Shown in pieces: positions 51,889-61,596 of a stretch of 64,000 nt of DNA. The notes below the pieces were generated by a model. The model made no database searches, was not told the origin of the DNA, and saw nothing but the letters and a program-made list of their open reading frames with translations. How positions within the stretch are numbered: the stretch's first letter is position 1; each line of letters begins with the position of its first letter. Origin of the DNA: Isotricha intestinalis (Eukaryota; Ciliophora; Litostomatea; Vestibuliferida; Isotrichidae). The stretch covers positions 1 through 64,000 of the forward strand of contig JAJJLU010000006.1 in NCBI GenBank assembly GCA_023807065.1, read 5' to 3'. Both the position numbers and the translations under genes were made by a program.

Positions 51889-51965
51889 TATAATTATAAA
51901 AAGTAAAATTTATTTATTTATTGTTTTTTTTTTTTTAATTATTAAATTTTAATTTTAATTTAAAT

Positions 51966-54647
51966 ATGAAAGTTTTTGATTTTTCTAAAAGAGATTTATT
52001 TGAAATTCCTTTAATTTCGGAAAATAATTCTTTTGAATTTATTCTTGATAATAATTTAATTTCTTTAATTGATAATGTTCCTATTTCTTGCCAAAAATTA
52101 TCTATTTCAAATAATAAAATTTCTAATATTACTTTAAAATTTGAAGGAGAATATCAATTAAAATATTTCGATATTTCTTTTAATAGAATAATTTCCTTAT
52201 GTGGATTTAATAAATTTTATTTCTTAAATGAATTAAATTTATCTAATAATTATATAAGTGATGATCAATTAAAATATTTAAAAAGTCTTATTTATTTAAA
52301 AAATTTAAATTTAAGTAATAATAATTTAAAAAATGGTGAAATTGCAAATTTAATAGGAAATTTAAAATCAATTGAAAAGCTTAATATCTCAAATAATAAT
52401 ATAGAAAATTTAGAATTTAAAAATAAAAGTGAAACATTACTTCAATTAGAAATTGATTCAAATAAATTAATTAATATATCTTTTGAAAACAAAGTAATAA
52501 TGCCTAATTTAATGTATTTATCTATAAATGCAAATAAATTAAGTTCTTTAAATACAATTAATAATTTATTTAGTTTAGAATATCTTTCAATTGCTGATAA
52601 TGAAATTAAAACTTTAGAAATATTAAATTTAAAAAATTTAAAATTTATACAATTAAAAGGTAATTTATTAATTTCTAATGAAATAAATAATTGTTTAGAA
52701 TTTATTCAATTTTATGAATGTTCATATAATAATTTAAATCTTTTTAAAATTTATGGAAATCATAATCATTTTAAAAATTTATTACTTGATAATAATAAAT
52801 TAATGAATATTGAATTTGATAATAAAAAGAATAAATGTGATAATATTGAATTAATTGATCTATCTTATAATTTATTTGTTGATATTAATTTTATAGAAAA
52901 TTTTACAAATATACAAAAGTTAAATTTATCTTTTAATCAATTAAGGAATCTTAATAATATTGAGAAAGAATTAGAAAAAATAAAAAGTTTAAGAGAATTA
53001 TATTTAATAGAAAATGATTTTAATAAAAGTTTTTATAATTTAGAAATTATACCTAATGAAATTTTTAATTCTTTAAATGATTATTTTAATCATCCTTACG
53101 TGAGAAATTTAAATAAAAATAAAATAATCTCTTATAGAAATAATTTAATATTAAAATTAGAAAATCTAAAAATTTTAGATTATATAGGAATTTCAATAGA
53201 AGAAAAAAATGAAATAATTAAAAATTCAAATATAAATAATAATAAAATAAAAAATAATAATCTTACTAATTCAAGAAATAAAAACAAAGAAAATTTAAAT
53301 AATAAATTATCATATTTTTCAACAACAGCAGGGATTCAAAACAATACAAAAGAAGAAAAATTTACTTCAATAAACAGTAAAATATTATCAATAGAAAGTG
53401 AAAATCCAATCAAAAATTATAATTTAAATTATGAAAATTTAATTAATGAAGATAACAAAAAAATATATAATAATTTGAAACAAATTTTTATTAATTTATG
53501 TGATTCAAATGGATTTATTTATTATAAAGATTATATTCAATTATCAAATGAACTATCTTTACTTTATAACATTGAAAATTATTTCAATGAAATAAATAAA
53601 GAAATTCAATTATTTGTTAAGAATTCACTTCTTCCTAATAAATTTCATATTAGAGATTTTATAAAAATAATAAAAAATGAAAAATATGGACAAATGTATT
53701 TTATAATTGAAAAGAAAATAAAAGAAAATCCAAATATTATATGTAAAAGCTTGAATTTATCTATTCAAAATTTTTCAAATTCAAAAGAAGATTTATATAA
53801 TATTAAAGATATTAACAATATTCAAAATTATGAAAAAACAAATGTCAATTATGAGATTTTAAATCAAAGAATTTTAAAGACTCCTTTATTAGTAAATAAA
53901 ATAAATTTAATAGAAACTAATCCATCAATTAAAAAAAAGGAAAAATTAAATCAAAATTTAAAGAAAAATCAAATTAAAAATAAATGTTTTAATATTTTAT
54001 ATCAATCAAATAGTGAATTAAATAATTCTCCAGATTTAAACAATAAAAATTTTTTAATGAATTTTTTATATTTTATTAATCATATTTCATTTCCTTTAAA
54101 GCATTATGACATAAATCAAAGTTTTTTAATTAATATTTCATCAGAAGAAAAAGAATATAAATTTATAAAAGCTTTTATTAGTAATTTTAATATTAAAAAC
54201 TTTACTTTAGAAAAATGGTATTGTCATGAATATTATAATCAAGTTTTTAACAATTATTCTTCAATTGAATTCTTATTTGAAAATAATCTTCTTTTATTTT
54301 ACTCATATTATAATGAAATAATAGATAATTTTTTTCATGATATTTACCAAATAAAAGAATGCTTCTTAATGATTGAAGAAAATCCCAATAATTTAATTAA
54401 TCAAAATATAGATTATAAAATAGTAATGTATGCTTTTATTCAAAAAAATTTTTTTGAAAATAATAATATTGATAGTATTGTATATAATAAAAATGATGAT
54501 AAATTTTATTTTAAAAATCCTTTTGATTGGATAGGATATTCAGATTCAATTGATTCTTTTAAAAATTCAAATTTTTTTATTTCAAAAAAAAATAATCCAA
54601 ATAATATATTGGTTCCTATCTATATTATAAATATTTCTAATTTTTAA
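51966..54647 (+). CDS. Leucine-rich repeat protein
   Basis: An 893-residue protein. Residues ~20-400 carry about 14 leucine-rich repeats of the SDS22/LRR-type (for example YLKNLNLSNNNL, SIEKLNISNNNIEN, NLKFIQLKGNLL, IQKLNLSFNQLRN). A low-complexity Asn/Lys linker follows (~420-470). The C-terminal ~350 residues are helical and unknown, with a cluster FTLEKWYCHEYYNQVFNNY near residues 745-765. LRR domains bind other proteins; the SDS22-like type occurs in phosphatase regulators and axonemal proteins. A ciliary or signalling scaffold is possible. No transmembrane helix is seen. Confidence 0.8.
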   Translation: MKVFDFSKRDLFEIPLISENNSFEFILDNNLISLIDNVPISCQKLSISNNKISNITLKFEGEYQLKYFDISFNRIISLCGFNKFYFLNELNLSNNYISDDQLKYLKSLIYLKNLNLSNNNLKNGEIANLIGNLKSIEKLNISNNNIENLEFKNKSETLLQLEIDSNKLINISFENKVIMPNLMYLSINANKLSSLNTINNLFSLEYLSIADNEIKTLEILNLKNLKFIQLKGNLLISNEINNCLEFIQFYECSYNNLNLFKIYGNHNHFKNLLLDNNKLMNIEFDNKKNKCDNIELIDLSYNLFVDINFIENFTNIQKLNLSFNQLRNLNNIEKELEKIKSLRELYLIENDFNKSFYNLEIIPNEIFNSLNDYFNHPYVRNLNKNKIISYRNNLILKLENLKILDYIGISIEEKNEIIKNSNINNNKIKNNNLTNSRNKNKENLNNKLSYFSTTAGIQNNTKEEKFTSINSKILSIESENPIKNYNLNYENLINEDNKKIYNNLKQIFINLCDSNGFIYYKDYIQLSNELSLLYNIENYFNEINKEIQLFVKNSLLPNKFHIRDFIKIIKNEKYGQMYFIIEKKIKENPNIICKSLNLSIQNFSNSKEDLYNIKDINNIQNYEKTNVNYEILNQRILKTPLLVNKINLIETNPSIKKKEKLNQNLKKNQIKNKCFNILYQSNSELNNSPDLNNKNFLMNFLYFINHISFPLKHYDINQSFLINISSEEKEYKFIKAFISNFNIKNFTLEKWYCHEYYNQVFNNYSSIEFLFENNLLLFYSYYNEIIDNFFHDIYQIKECFLMIEENPNNLINQNIDYKIVMYAFIQKNFFENNNIDSIVYNKNDDKFYFKNPFDWIGYSDSIDSFKNSNFFISKKNNPNNILVPIYIINISNF

Positions 54648-54777
54648 TATTTTTATTTTTTTCATATTAAAGAAAAAAAACTATAAATATTTATTTTATA
54701 TATTATTTTATATCATGAAATAATATTGTTTCCAAATTACATTTTAATTATAATTTTTTCTCTATTTAAAAACAAAA

Positions 54778-56217
54778 TTATTTTTTTAAAAACTTTCTTT
54801 GATTTTGAATATACTTTTTAATTTGAGAAAACCCTTGATAAGCATTTAAATTATTTTTAACTTTCTTTTTTTTTTCATTATAATCAGTTTTTAAAAACAT
54901 ATCATTAATATTAACTACTTCATTTTTACTCTTAATAAAAGCACTTGAATAAATATTTAAACCTAAATTTCCTTTTGAAGAATTAATACTATTTCTATTT
55001 ATATTTCTTGAAACATTATTTCTACTTTTTTTATTATTTTCAACTTGTTTAATAACTTTAATTAAATTTTTATTATTTCTTTCTGTTACACTTCTTAAAT
55101 TTCTTTTTTTTGTTAAATTCATAGAATTTATAGTATTATAATTTGAATGTTCTAATATTTTTTTATCTTTTTCATATCTATAAGTATAAATACCTAAATC
55201 AGTTAAAAGAGGATTACTTATTATTAAATTTCTTGATCTTTTCTTTTTATTTTTAGAAAAAGAAATTTTGGAATTTGATTTCTGCTTTGAATTTTTTCTT
55301 TCTGATAAAACTTTTTCCTTAAAAACATTTAAGTTTGTTCCTGTTTTTGTATGAATATGATTAGATATAATTTTTTTGAAATTTTGATTATAAATAAAAA
55401 ATAAGTTTTTTCCTAAACTACTGTTTTTAGTGTCTTTTTGATTATTATTACTTGAATTTGAATTATTAATAATATTCTTTGATACTTTATTATCTTTAAT
55501 TATTCTTTTTTCTTTATTTAAAGGAATTTTATTGTTTTTAATCGGTTTTTTATTTAAATCAATAATTATTTTCATAATTGAATTTTCTGTAGAATTAATT
55601 GATTCATTATTTACATTTTGGTTTAAATTAGTAATTGATAAATTAGATAAAGAATTATTATTAGATATTAATTTTCTTATCTTAGGAGTGAATAAAGTAG
55701 AATAATTATTATTTTCATTAATATAATTTATATCATCTTTATAATTTTCATTATAAAAAATTTGTGCCTTTTTTTCACTATATACTTGAATTAAATCATT
55801 TAAATTTAATTCACTGAAAATTGGTCTACAAAAGAATATTAAATAATTCTTATAATAAATAACAAATTTAGGAATTCTTATTTTACTTTCTTCTTCCTTA
55901 TAATATCTTCTTAAAAATTCTTCGTTATAATTAAATAATATTTTCTCTTTAAAAACTGCAAGATCACGACAATATTTGGATTGAATGACATTTTCTAAAA
56001 GAATCATATCATGATCTTTTGGTAAAGTATTATATTTTGAAAATAAAATTTTATTTATAAATTTCTTGTAAAAATTATTTCGATATGAATTATCTGATGA
56101 TTTTATATTACTTGAATAAGTTCTATTTGTTTCTAAGGATGATTTATTTTGTTTTTGAGATTTATTCTTTATTTTTTTATTTATAATAAAAATATTATTT
56201 GGGGAAATATTCGTCAT
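54778..56217 (-). CDS. Ciliate-type hypothetical protein, 479 residues
   Basis: A basic, Ser/Asn/Lys-rich protein. The best-conserved-looking block is at residues ~105-160: VIYYKNYLIFFCRPIFSEL, then LIQVYSEKKAQIFYN. A block of this pattern (YYKNYL.FFCRP.F..., ..IQ.Y...KA..YY) recurs in many ciliate proteins of unknown function, from memory and so only moderate support. The rest is low complexity. No known domain, membrane helix or catalytic motif is seen. It is convergent with the LRR gene (130 bp between stops). Confidence 0.65.
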   Translation of the reverse strand: MTNISPNNIFIINKKIKNKSQKQNKSSLETNRTYSSNIKSSDNSYRNNFYKKFINKILFSKYNTLPKDHDMILLENVIQSKYCRDLAVFKEKILFNYNEEFLRRYYKEEESKIRIPKFVIYYKNYLIFFCRPIFSELNLNDLIQVYSEKKAQIFYNENYKDDINYINENNNYSTLFTPKIRKLISNNNSLSNLSITNLNQNVNNESINSTENSIMKIIIDLNKKPIKNNKIPLNKEKRIIKDNKVSKNIINNSNSSNNNQKDTKNSSLGKNLFFIYNQNFKKIISNHIHTKTGTNLNVFKEKVLSERKNSKQKSNSKISFSKNKKKRSRNLIISNPLLTDLGIYTYRYEKDKKILEHSNYNTINSMNLTKKRNLRSVTERNNKNLIKVIKQVENNKKSRNNVSRNINRNSINSSKGNLGLNIYSSAFIKSKNEVVNINDMFLKTDYNEKKKKVKNNLNAYQGFSQIKKYIQNQRKFLKK

Positions 56218-56655
56218 ATTTTTTTATATAAAGAAATAAAATTTAATATTTATTCATAAATTATATATTATATTATAACTTTTATAAAACATTAATTCAG
56301 AATGTTAATGATATAAACTTATTAATTAAATTAATTATTTTTTGACTCATAAAAAAAATTAAAGAGAATTATATGATAAGTGTTTAAATTAACTTATTCA
56401 CTTTTTTCTTTTATAACTAAAATAATATTTTAAATATTTCAAAATATATAATTTATAAAAGTTAATTATAATTAAATGAAAAATAATAAGGATTATAATT
56501 TAATATATAAGACAGAAATAATGAAATATAAAAATGAAGTAAAAAATATTTATAATTCAATTAAATAAATGAATCTTTTTATATTTGATATTCAATAATA
56601 AATAAGAGTAATATTTAATTTATAGTAATTTATTATCAAAAGTTTTAAATAAAAA
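56218..56655. other. 438-bp divergent spacer
   Basis: AT-rich spacer between the minus-strand gene at 56217 and the two-exon gene. A 30-codon ATG frame at 56476-56568 reads plausibly but has no support and is not called. Nothing else is seen. Confidence 0.35.
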
Positions 56656-56953
56656 ATGGGAACAACTACAGGTTATTGTCATTGTTGGAGATATGATAGA
56701 GATCAACAAGTAACAATAGGAAGTGGAGAATATAGTTATAAAAAAATAGTATGAATTTTATAAAATTATAATTACTTTTTAATAGCGAATTCCTTATGAT
56801 GAAAAAAATAAAATTTATTATTCAAAAGATAAATATTATGATATTGGTATTAAAGGTTTAATTGATAGTACAAGTACAATAACAAAAAAAGGAATGAATA
56901 ATTATACAAATGGAAATGTTAAAGTTATAATTCCTTGTCCTTCAGAATATTAA
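56656..56953 (+). CDS. Two-exon small protein with an N-terminal Cys/His motif
   Basis: Join exon 1 (56656-56748, 31 codons) to exon 2 (56786-56953, 55 codons plus TAA) across a 37-nt intron for a total of 86 residues. The intron starts GTATGAAT and ends TTAATAG and falls between codons. The N-terminus is MGTTTGYCHCWRYDRDQQ, with a CHC motif. MG at the start could allow N-myristoylation. Exon 2 is Tyr/Ile/Lys-rich, with YYDIGIKGLIDSTSTITKK, and ends CPSEY. Without splicing only a 32-residue frame appears. The family is not recognised. Its neighbours are unrelated. Confidence 0.7.
56749..56785 (+). other. 37-nt spliceosomal intron
   Basis: It starts GTATGAAT and ends TTTTTAATAG, is AT-rich, and contains an in-frame TGA two codons after the exon. 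Removing it restores a smooth reading from YSYKKI into RIPYDEKNK. It matches the short introns (37-43 nt) expected in this genome. Confidence 0.75.
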
Positions 56954-57053
56954 GTTTAAGTTTTATATATTATATATATAGTATTAAATAATTAATGTTG
57001 TGACAGTTAAAAAAACTTTATTATTAATAATATTTAAATTTATTAATTTTAAA

Positions 57054-60000
57054 ATGGGATGTACAAATGCAGGTGCAAAAGGAAATTTTAAAATTGTTGA
57101 AATAAAAATGACTAGAAGTATTAGTCTTGAAAGAGAAAGAAGAATAATTGAAGATCAAAAATATGAAAGTCGTATTAAAGAAGAAGAAGAAGAAAAAAAA
57201 AAAAATGAAGAAATATTGAAAAAAAATAATGATAATAATAACCAAGAAATTAATACTAATCTAATAAATAATATTAATGAAGAGAATAAAGAGAAAATAA
57301 ATAATAAAAATTTAAATAAAGAAGAAAAAAAAGGTATATTAAAATCAAAAAAAAAAATAAATTATAATAATGAAGAAAATTCAAAAAATATAGAAGAAGA
57401 AAAAAAAAAGTCAAATAGAAGAATTAGTTTCCAATCAAATTCAAGTATAATAAAAGATAAATCAAAACAAAAAAAAAGAAATAAAAGTTGTGAAGAAACT
57501 CTAAAAAATAATAAAAATAAAATAAAAAATGAAGAGATTTCATCAGAAGAAGATGAAATAAAAAAAGAAAAGAATATTAAAAAACAAATAGATAATAATT
57601 TATTAATAAAAAAAGATTCTTTATGGAATGAAGCAAAAAAAAATTTATTTATAAAATTTAAAGAATCAATTGAAGAATCAGAAGCATATAATAAAATAGA
57701 TTTATCTATAACTTCAATAATTTCAATTTCAAAAAATGATTTTTCTAAATTTACTTTATCTCAAAAATTCCTTATTCATCAAATAAAAAATGCAAATGAT
57801 ATTAATTGGATGAGAAAACCTTTTAATTCTTTAAAAAAAAATTTAGCAAAAATCTCAACATTAAATCCTTTATTAGAGAAATATATAAATTTTGATTTTA
57901 ATAATTTCTCTTTAAATGAATATGAACCTTTTTATTCAGAAATAAAAATGTTAAAATTAAATATAAAAGAAAAAAAACAACAATTAGAACATTATATTTA
58001 TTCATCTGAAAAAATAAATGAAAATGTAATTATTTTAATTTTTAATTTTGATGATTCAGATTCAATAATATTATTTAAGGAGATATTAAATTACAAAAAG
58101 AAAAATAATTTAAATCAAAAAGATAAAAACAAATTTCTTTTTTTTCCTGTTTATGGTCAAATATTAGAAAGTGCAATGACAACTTCTTATATTTGGAATA
58201 CTGCTTTAAATTATGATTTTAGTGAAGAAGATTTAGAAATTTATTTTTTAGAAAATAATGATTTAAATAAAAGATTTAATTATATTTCAAATGATAATGA
58301 AAAAAAAATTATTTGTAAAATTATATTAATTGATGAAAATAAAATAATTAGACATATTTTATATCCTAAAGACTTTACTTTTAATTTACTTTCTCAAATA
58401 AATAAAATAAATAAAAAAGATTATGAAGAATTTAAAAATAATTTAAATATATTTATTAATGAACATAATAATTCTTTAAACAAATTATTAAAAAATCCTT
58501 TAAAGTGTAATTTATTTTTAAAAAAAACTAAAGTTTATTCTTATGATAAAACAGATAAAAAAATAATTCCATTTAAAACTTATTATGAAACTTTAACTGG
58601 GGAATTAAATAATAAAGAAAATATAAATAATATATTTGAAGAATTAGAAGGAAAATTTAAATACGAAAAAAGGGAAAACTCAAAAAAATTTAAGATAAAT
58701 CATTCCAAAAAAATAAATATAATATCAAATTTTATAGGAGATTTATTAGAAAAAAATAAATTATATAATATAACTTATATTACAAAGTTTGAAATAAATA
58801 AATTAAATATGAGAATTAATCCTAATAATAATTACGAACAAAAGTTTGATATTATAAAAAATATAAACTTTAAAATCGAAATTTTTTTACCTTATTATCA
58901 TTTTCATAAAAAACATCATTATTCAATTTCTTTAGAAGCTTTAAAAATTATTCAATTTCCTTTTGCAAAAACATTAGATTATATATCTTGTATTTTAAAT
59001 TTAAATGAAATATTTCCTAATGATTTAAAATTATATGATTCAAAAACAAAAGATAAAATTACTTTTAATATAAATGAAAAAGAAAATGATAATATAAATT
59101 TAATAATAATATTTTCCTTAAGTTCAAAAGATTATTTAGCTAAAATGGAAATGATATATAGATTAAATCAAATATATAATAAAATTGAAAATTTAAAAAA
59201 TTCAATAAATATATATTTAATATATAGAGGTGAATTATATAATTTTGATAAAGAATTTAATGAAATAAAAGATGAAGATATTTTCAATGAAAATTTTCCT
59301 TTATATATTTCTTCATCTGATAATATTTTTCCTCTTTATTTCCAAAATAATGGAATTGAAAGTTCAGATTCTCAATTAAAAGTATTTATATTAGATAATA
59401 ATAATAAATTGTTATATCAAGGAATATGTGATGAAATAAATTTAAAAGTTAGTCTACTTAATATTTTAAATAATAAAGAAATAAAATATTTAAAACATTA
59501 TCCAATTGATAATGAAGTTTTAAAAGATCAAATACAACCAATTATTAATAATATTGAAAAACTCATAGAAAAAATTTTAACCAAAAATCCTAATGTAAAA
59601 TTATTATATAGACCTTATGTAAGTTTTTCTTATTGTAAATTTAATTCTTATAAAAATTCCAAATATAAAAATATATGTTTTATAAATAATTTAAGAATAA
59701 AAATATTAATTAAAGAAAAACATAAAAATATAGTTTTAAAAAATCAAGAAATAAAAGAAAATTTAAAACAATTAAAAGAATATGGTACATCAATTTTAAT
59801 TGTTCCTCTTCCCTGTGAAGAATTAAATATAAACTTTAAATGTAATATTTGTAAAAGTAAAATAGATAAGAATAAATCATTTTATTATAATCAAGAAGAA
59901 GAAAGTTTATATTGTTTAGATTGTGAAAAAAAAAAAGAAAATAATTCAGTTTATTTAATTTATTTTAAAACAGAAACTTTTGATAATGAAATAATATCAG

Positions 60001-60341
60001 AATTATTTTCATCAAATATAAATTATAATTCAGAAATAGATCCTTCATTAGGTTTAACATGTAAAATATGTAATAATCAAAATTTAGGAAATGAATTTTA
60101 TTTAAATTTAACACATATAAATAATTTAAGTCAAATATCACCATTATTATCAATTGATATTTGCCAAAATTGTTTTAATATTATTGAAAATGGAAGTAAT
60201 TTTACAAATAATGTTTCTAAAGAAAATTATAATAAATTAGGATTAAGTAGTGAACATATGATTTATAGAAGAATTAAGTATCAATCTCATAATGATAATA
60301 TAATGTTTAAATTTAGTCCTTTTGAATTTGGAGATCAATAA
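57054..60341 (+). CDS. Acylated (MGC) large protein with Cys-pair domain
   Basis: The chosen start is the ATG at 57054, giving MGCTNAGAKGNF, about 1095 residues; the frame is open upstream to a GTG at 57000 but has no ATG there. MGC is a strong N-myristoylation and palmitoylation signal, so it is probably membrane-anchored. Residues ~25-190 are charged low complexity. Two similar strand/helix halves (about 322-440 and 680-790) share a hydrophobic strand, a helix and a closing ILIDENKII or VFILDNNNKLL hairpin, resembling thioredoxin-like folds without a CxxC. Near the C-terminus four Cys-pairs (CNIC ~929, YCLDC ~953, CKIC ~1003, CQNC ~1037) suggest a zinc-binding module. Function unknown. Confidence 0.7.
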   Translation: MGCTNAGAKGNFKIVEIKMTRSISLERERRIIEDQKYESRIKEEEEEKKKNEEILKKNNDNNNQEINTNLINNINEENKEKINNKNLNKEEKKGILKSKKKINYNNEENSKNIEEEKKKSNRRISFQSNSSIIKDKSKQKKRNKSCEETLKNNKNKIKNEEISSEEDEIKKEKNIKKQIDNNLLIKKDSLWNEAKKNLFIKFKESIEESEAYNKIDLSITSIISISKNDFSKFTLSQKFLIHQIKNANDINWMRKPFNSLKKNLAKISTLNPLLEKYINFDFNNFSLNEYEPFYSEIKMLKLNIKEKKQQLEHYIYSSEKINENVIILIFNFDDSDSIILFKEILNYKKKNNLNQKDKNKFLFFPVYGQILESAMTTSYIWNTALNYDFSEEDLEIYFLENNDLNKRFNYISNDNEKKIICKIILIDENKIIRHILYPKDFTFNLLSQINKINKKDYEEFKNNLNIFINEHNNSLNKLLKNPLKCNLFLKKTKVYSYDKTDKKIIPFKTYYETLTGELNNKENINNIFEELEGKFKYEKRENSKKFKINHSKKINIISNFIGDLLEKNKLYNITYITKFEINKLNMRINPNNNYEQKFDIIKNINFKIEIFLPYYHFHKKHHYSISLEALKIIQFPFAKTLDYISCILNLNEIFPNDLKLYDSKTKDKITFNINEKENDNINLIIIFSLSSKDYLAKMEMIYRLNQIYNKIENLKNSINIYLIYRGELYNFDKEFNEIKDEDIFNENFPLYISSSDNIFPLYFQNNGIESSDSQLKVFILDNNNKLLYQGICDEINLKVSLLNILNNKEIKYLKHYPIDNEVLKDQIQPIINNIEKLIEKILTKNPNVKLLYRPYVSFSYCKFNSYKNSKYKNICFINNLRIKILIKEKHKNIVLKNQEIKENLKQLKEYGTSILIVPLPCEELNINFKCNICKSKIDKNKSFYYNQEEESLYCLDCEKKKENNSVYLIYFKTETFDNEIISELFSSNINYNSEIDPSLGLTCKICNNQNLGNEFYLNLTHINNLSQISPLLSIDICQNCFNIIENGSNFTNNVSKENYNKLGLSSEHMIYRRIKYQSHNDNIMFKFSPFEFGDQ

Positions 60342-60467
60342 ACTTTATTTAATTTTATTTAAATTTTTATTATTTTATAAATTAATATACTTTCTTTAAT
60401 TTGTTTTTAAAAGGAAATTAAATTTAAATAAATAAATAAAATATCAAATTTTTAACTAAATAAGTAT

Positions 60468-61445
60468 ATGAATAAAGCAAAATTCAAAAATTTTTCATTA
60501 AGAAATAGGAAATTGTTAGAAGATCAAAAAACAGAAAGTAAAAAAAAAGAAAGATGCATTACAAATGATAATAAAGTTAAAAATAAAAAATTATATCATA
60601 AGTCAATTATAATTCCAAAAGAATTTTTCACTGAAATGAAAAAAATAAAAATATATTATGTTTCTCCTTCTTTAAACATAGCAGGAAATTATAATAATTA
60701 TATAGAACAAATAATGTATTCAATGATTCATTTATCAAATTTAAATTTTGATATAATATTTAAAGAAAAAAAAGAAAAAAAGAAAAAAAAATCAAATAAT
60801 AAAAAATTACTTTTATTAGATTTAGATGAAACTTTAATTCATTCAGAAGATAAATTAAATTACTTAAAGAATTGTAAATTAATAAATAAAAAAATGGGAA
60901 ATTGCTTTCATAAAGAAATTAAGTTTAAAGAAGGAGAAAACGAATTTTCAATGGAAATTTTTATAAGACCTTTTTTGAATGAATTTTTAGAAAAAATGAA
61001 TGAAAATTTTGATTTAGGAATTTTTACTGCTGCTTTAAAAAATTATGCTGAAGCAGTTTTAAAAATAATTGATCCAAGTGAAAAATATTTTAAGATTAAA
61101 TTATATAGAGATTCTTGTATTAATGTTAAAGATAAAATTTTCATTAAAGATTTAAGAATTATAGAAAATTATGATATTAAAGATATTATTTTAGTGGATA
61201 ATTCACTTTATTCTTTTTATAATAATTTAAAGAATGGAGTTTTAGTTAATTCCTTTTTTTACGATGGAAATGATAATCAATTAATTTTTGCTCAAAATTA
61301 TATTCTTAATGCTCTTTTATTATGTGATGATGTTAGAATTGTTAATGAAGATACATATAAATTTACTAAACAATTTGATTATTATAAAAGGTTATATTGT
61401 TTCTCAGATTGTAAAAATTTCCATAGAAAAAACTATTCTAATTAA
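60468..61445 (+). CDS. Second FCP1/SCP-like phosphatase
   Basis: A 325-residue protein whose C-terminal ~210 residues form an FCP1-type HAD phosphatase. It has the catalytic DLDETLIH motif (118-125), FIRPFLNEFLEKM, LGIFTAALKNYAEAVL, a RDSC segment (in place of the usual RD/RE..C), and the second acidic motif IILVDN. These enzymes act on phosphoserine, for example of the RNA polymerase II CTD. The N-terminal ~110 residues are basic. It is more SCP/Dullard-like than the copy at 28.2 kb; the two share the fold but not the N-terminus. The arrangement is a normal single gene. Confidence 0.92.
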   Translation: MNKAKFKNFSLRNRKLLEDQKTESKKKERCITNDNKVKNKKLYHKSIIIPKEFFTEMKKIKIYYVSPSLNIAGNYNNYIEQIMYSMIHLSNLNFDIIFKEKKEKKKKKSNNKKLLLLDLDETLIHSEDKLNYLKNCKLINKKMGNCFHKEIKFKEGENEFSMEIFIRPFLNEFLEKMNENFDLGIFTAALKNYAEAVLKIIDPSEKYFKIKLYRDSCINVKDKIFIKDLRIIENYDIKDIILVDNSLYSFYNNLKNGVLVNSFFYDGNDNQLIFAQNYILNALLLCDDVRIVNEDTYKFTKQFDYYKRLYCFSDCKNFHRKNYSN

Positions 61446-61596
61446 TAAAAAATTATATAGTCATTCATATTAATTTATTAAATAAGTATACAAATTTAAA
61501 AAAATATATTATAATACTTTTCATATTAAAATAAATATTTAAATATTTAATTAATAATAAATAAATATCATAAAACTTATAAATAATAATAAAAAA

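Noticed and set aside
56476..56568. 30-codon ATG frame in the divergent spacer
   Set aside because: Too short, low complexity, and no splice sites or context to support it.
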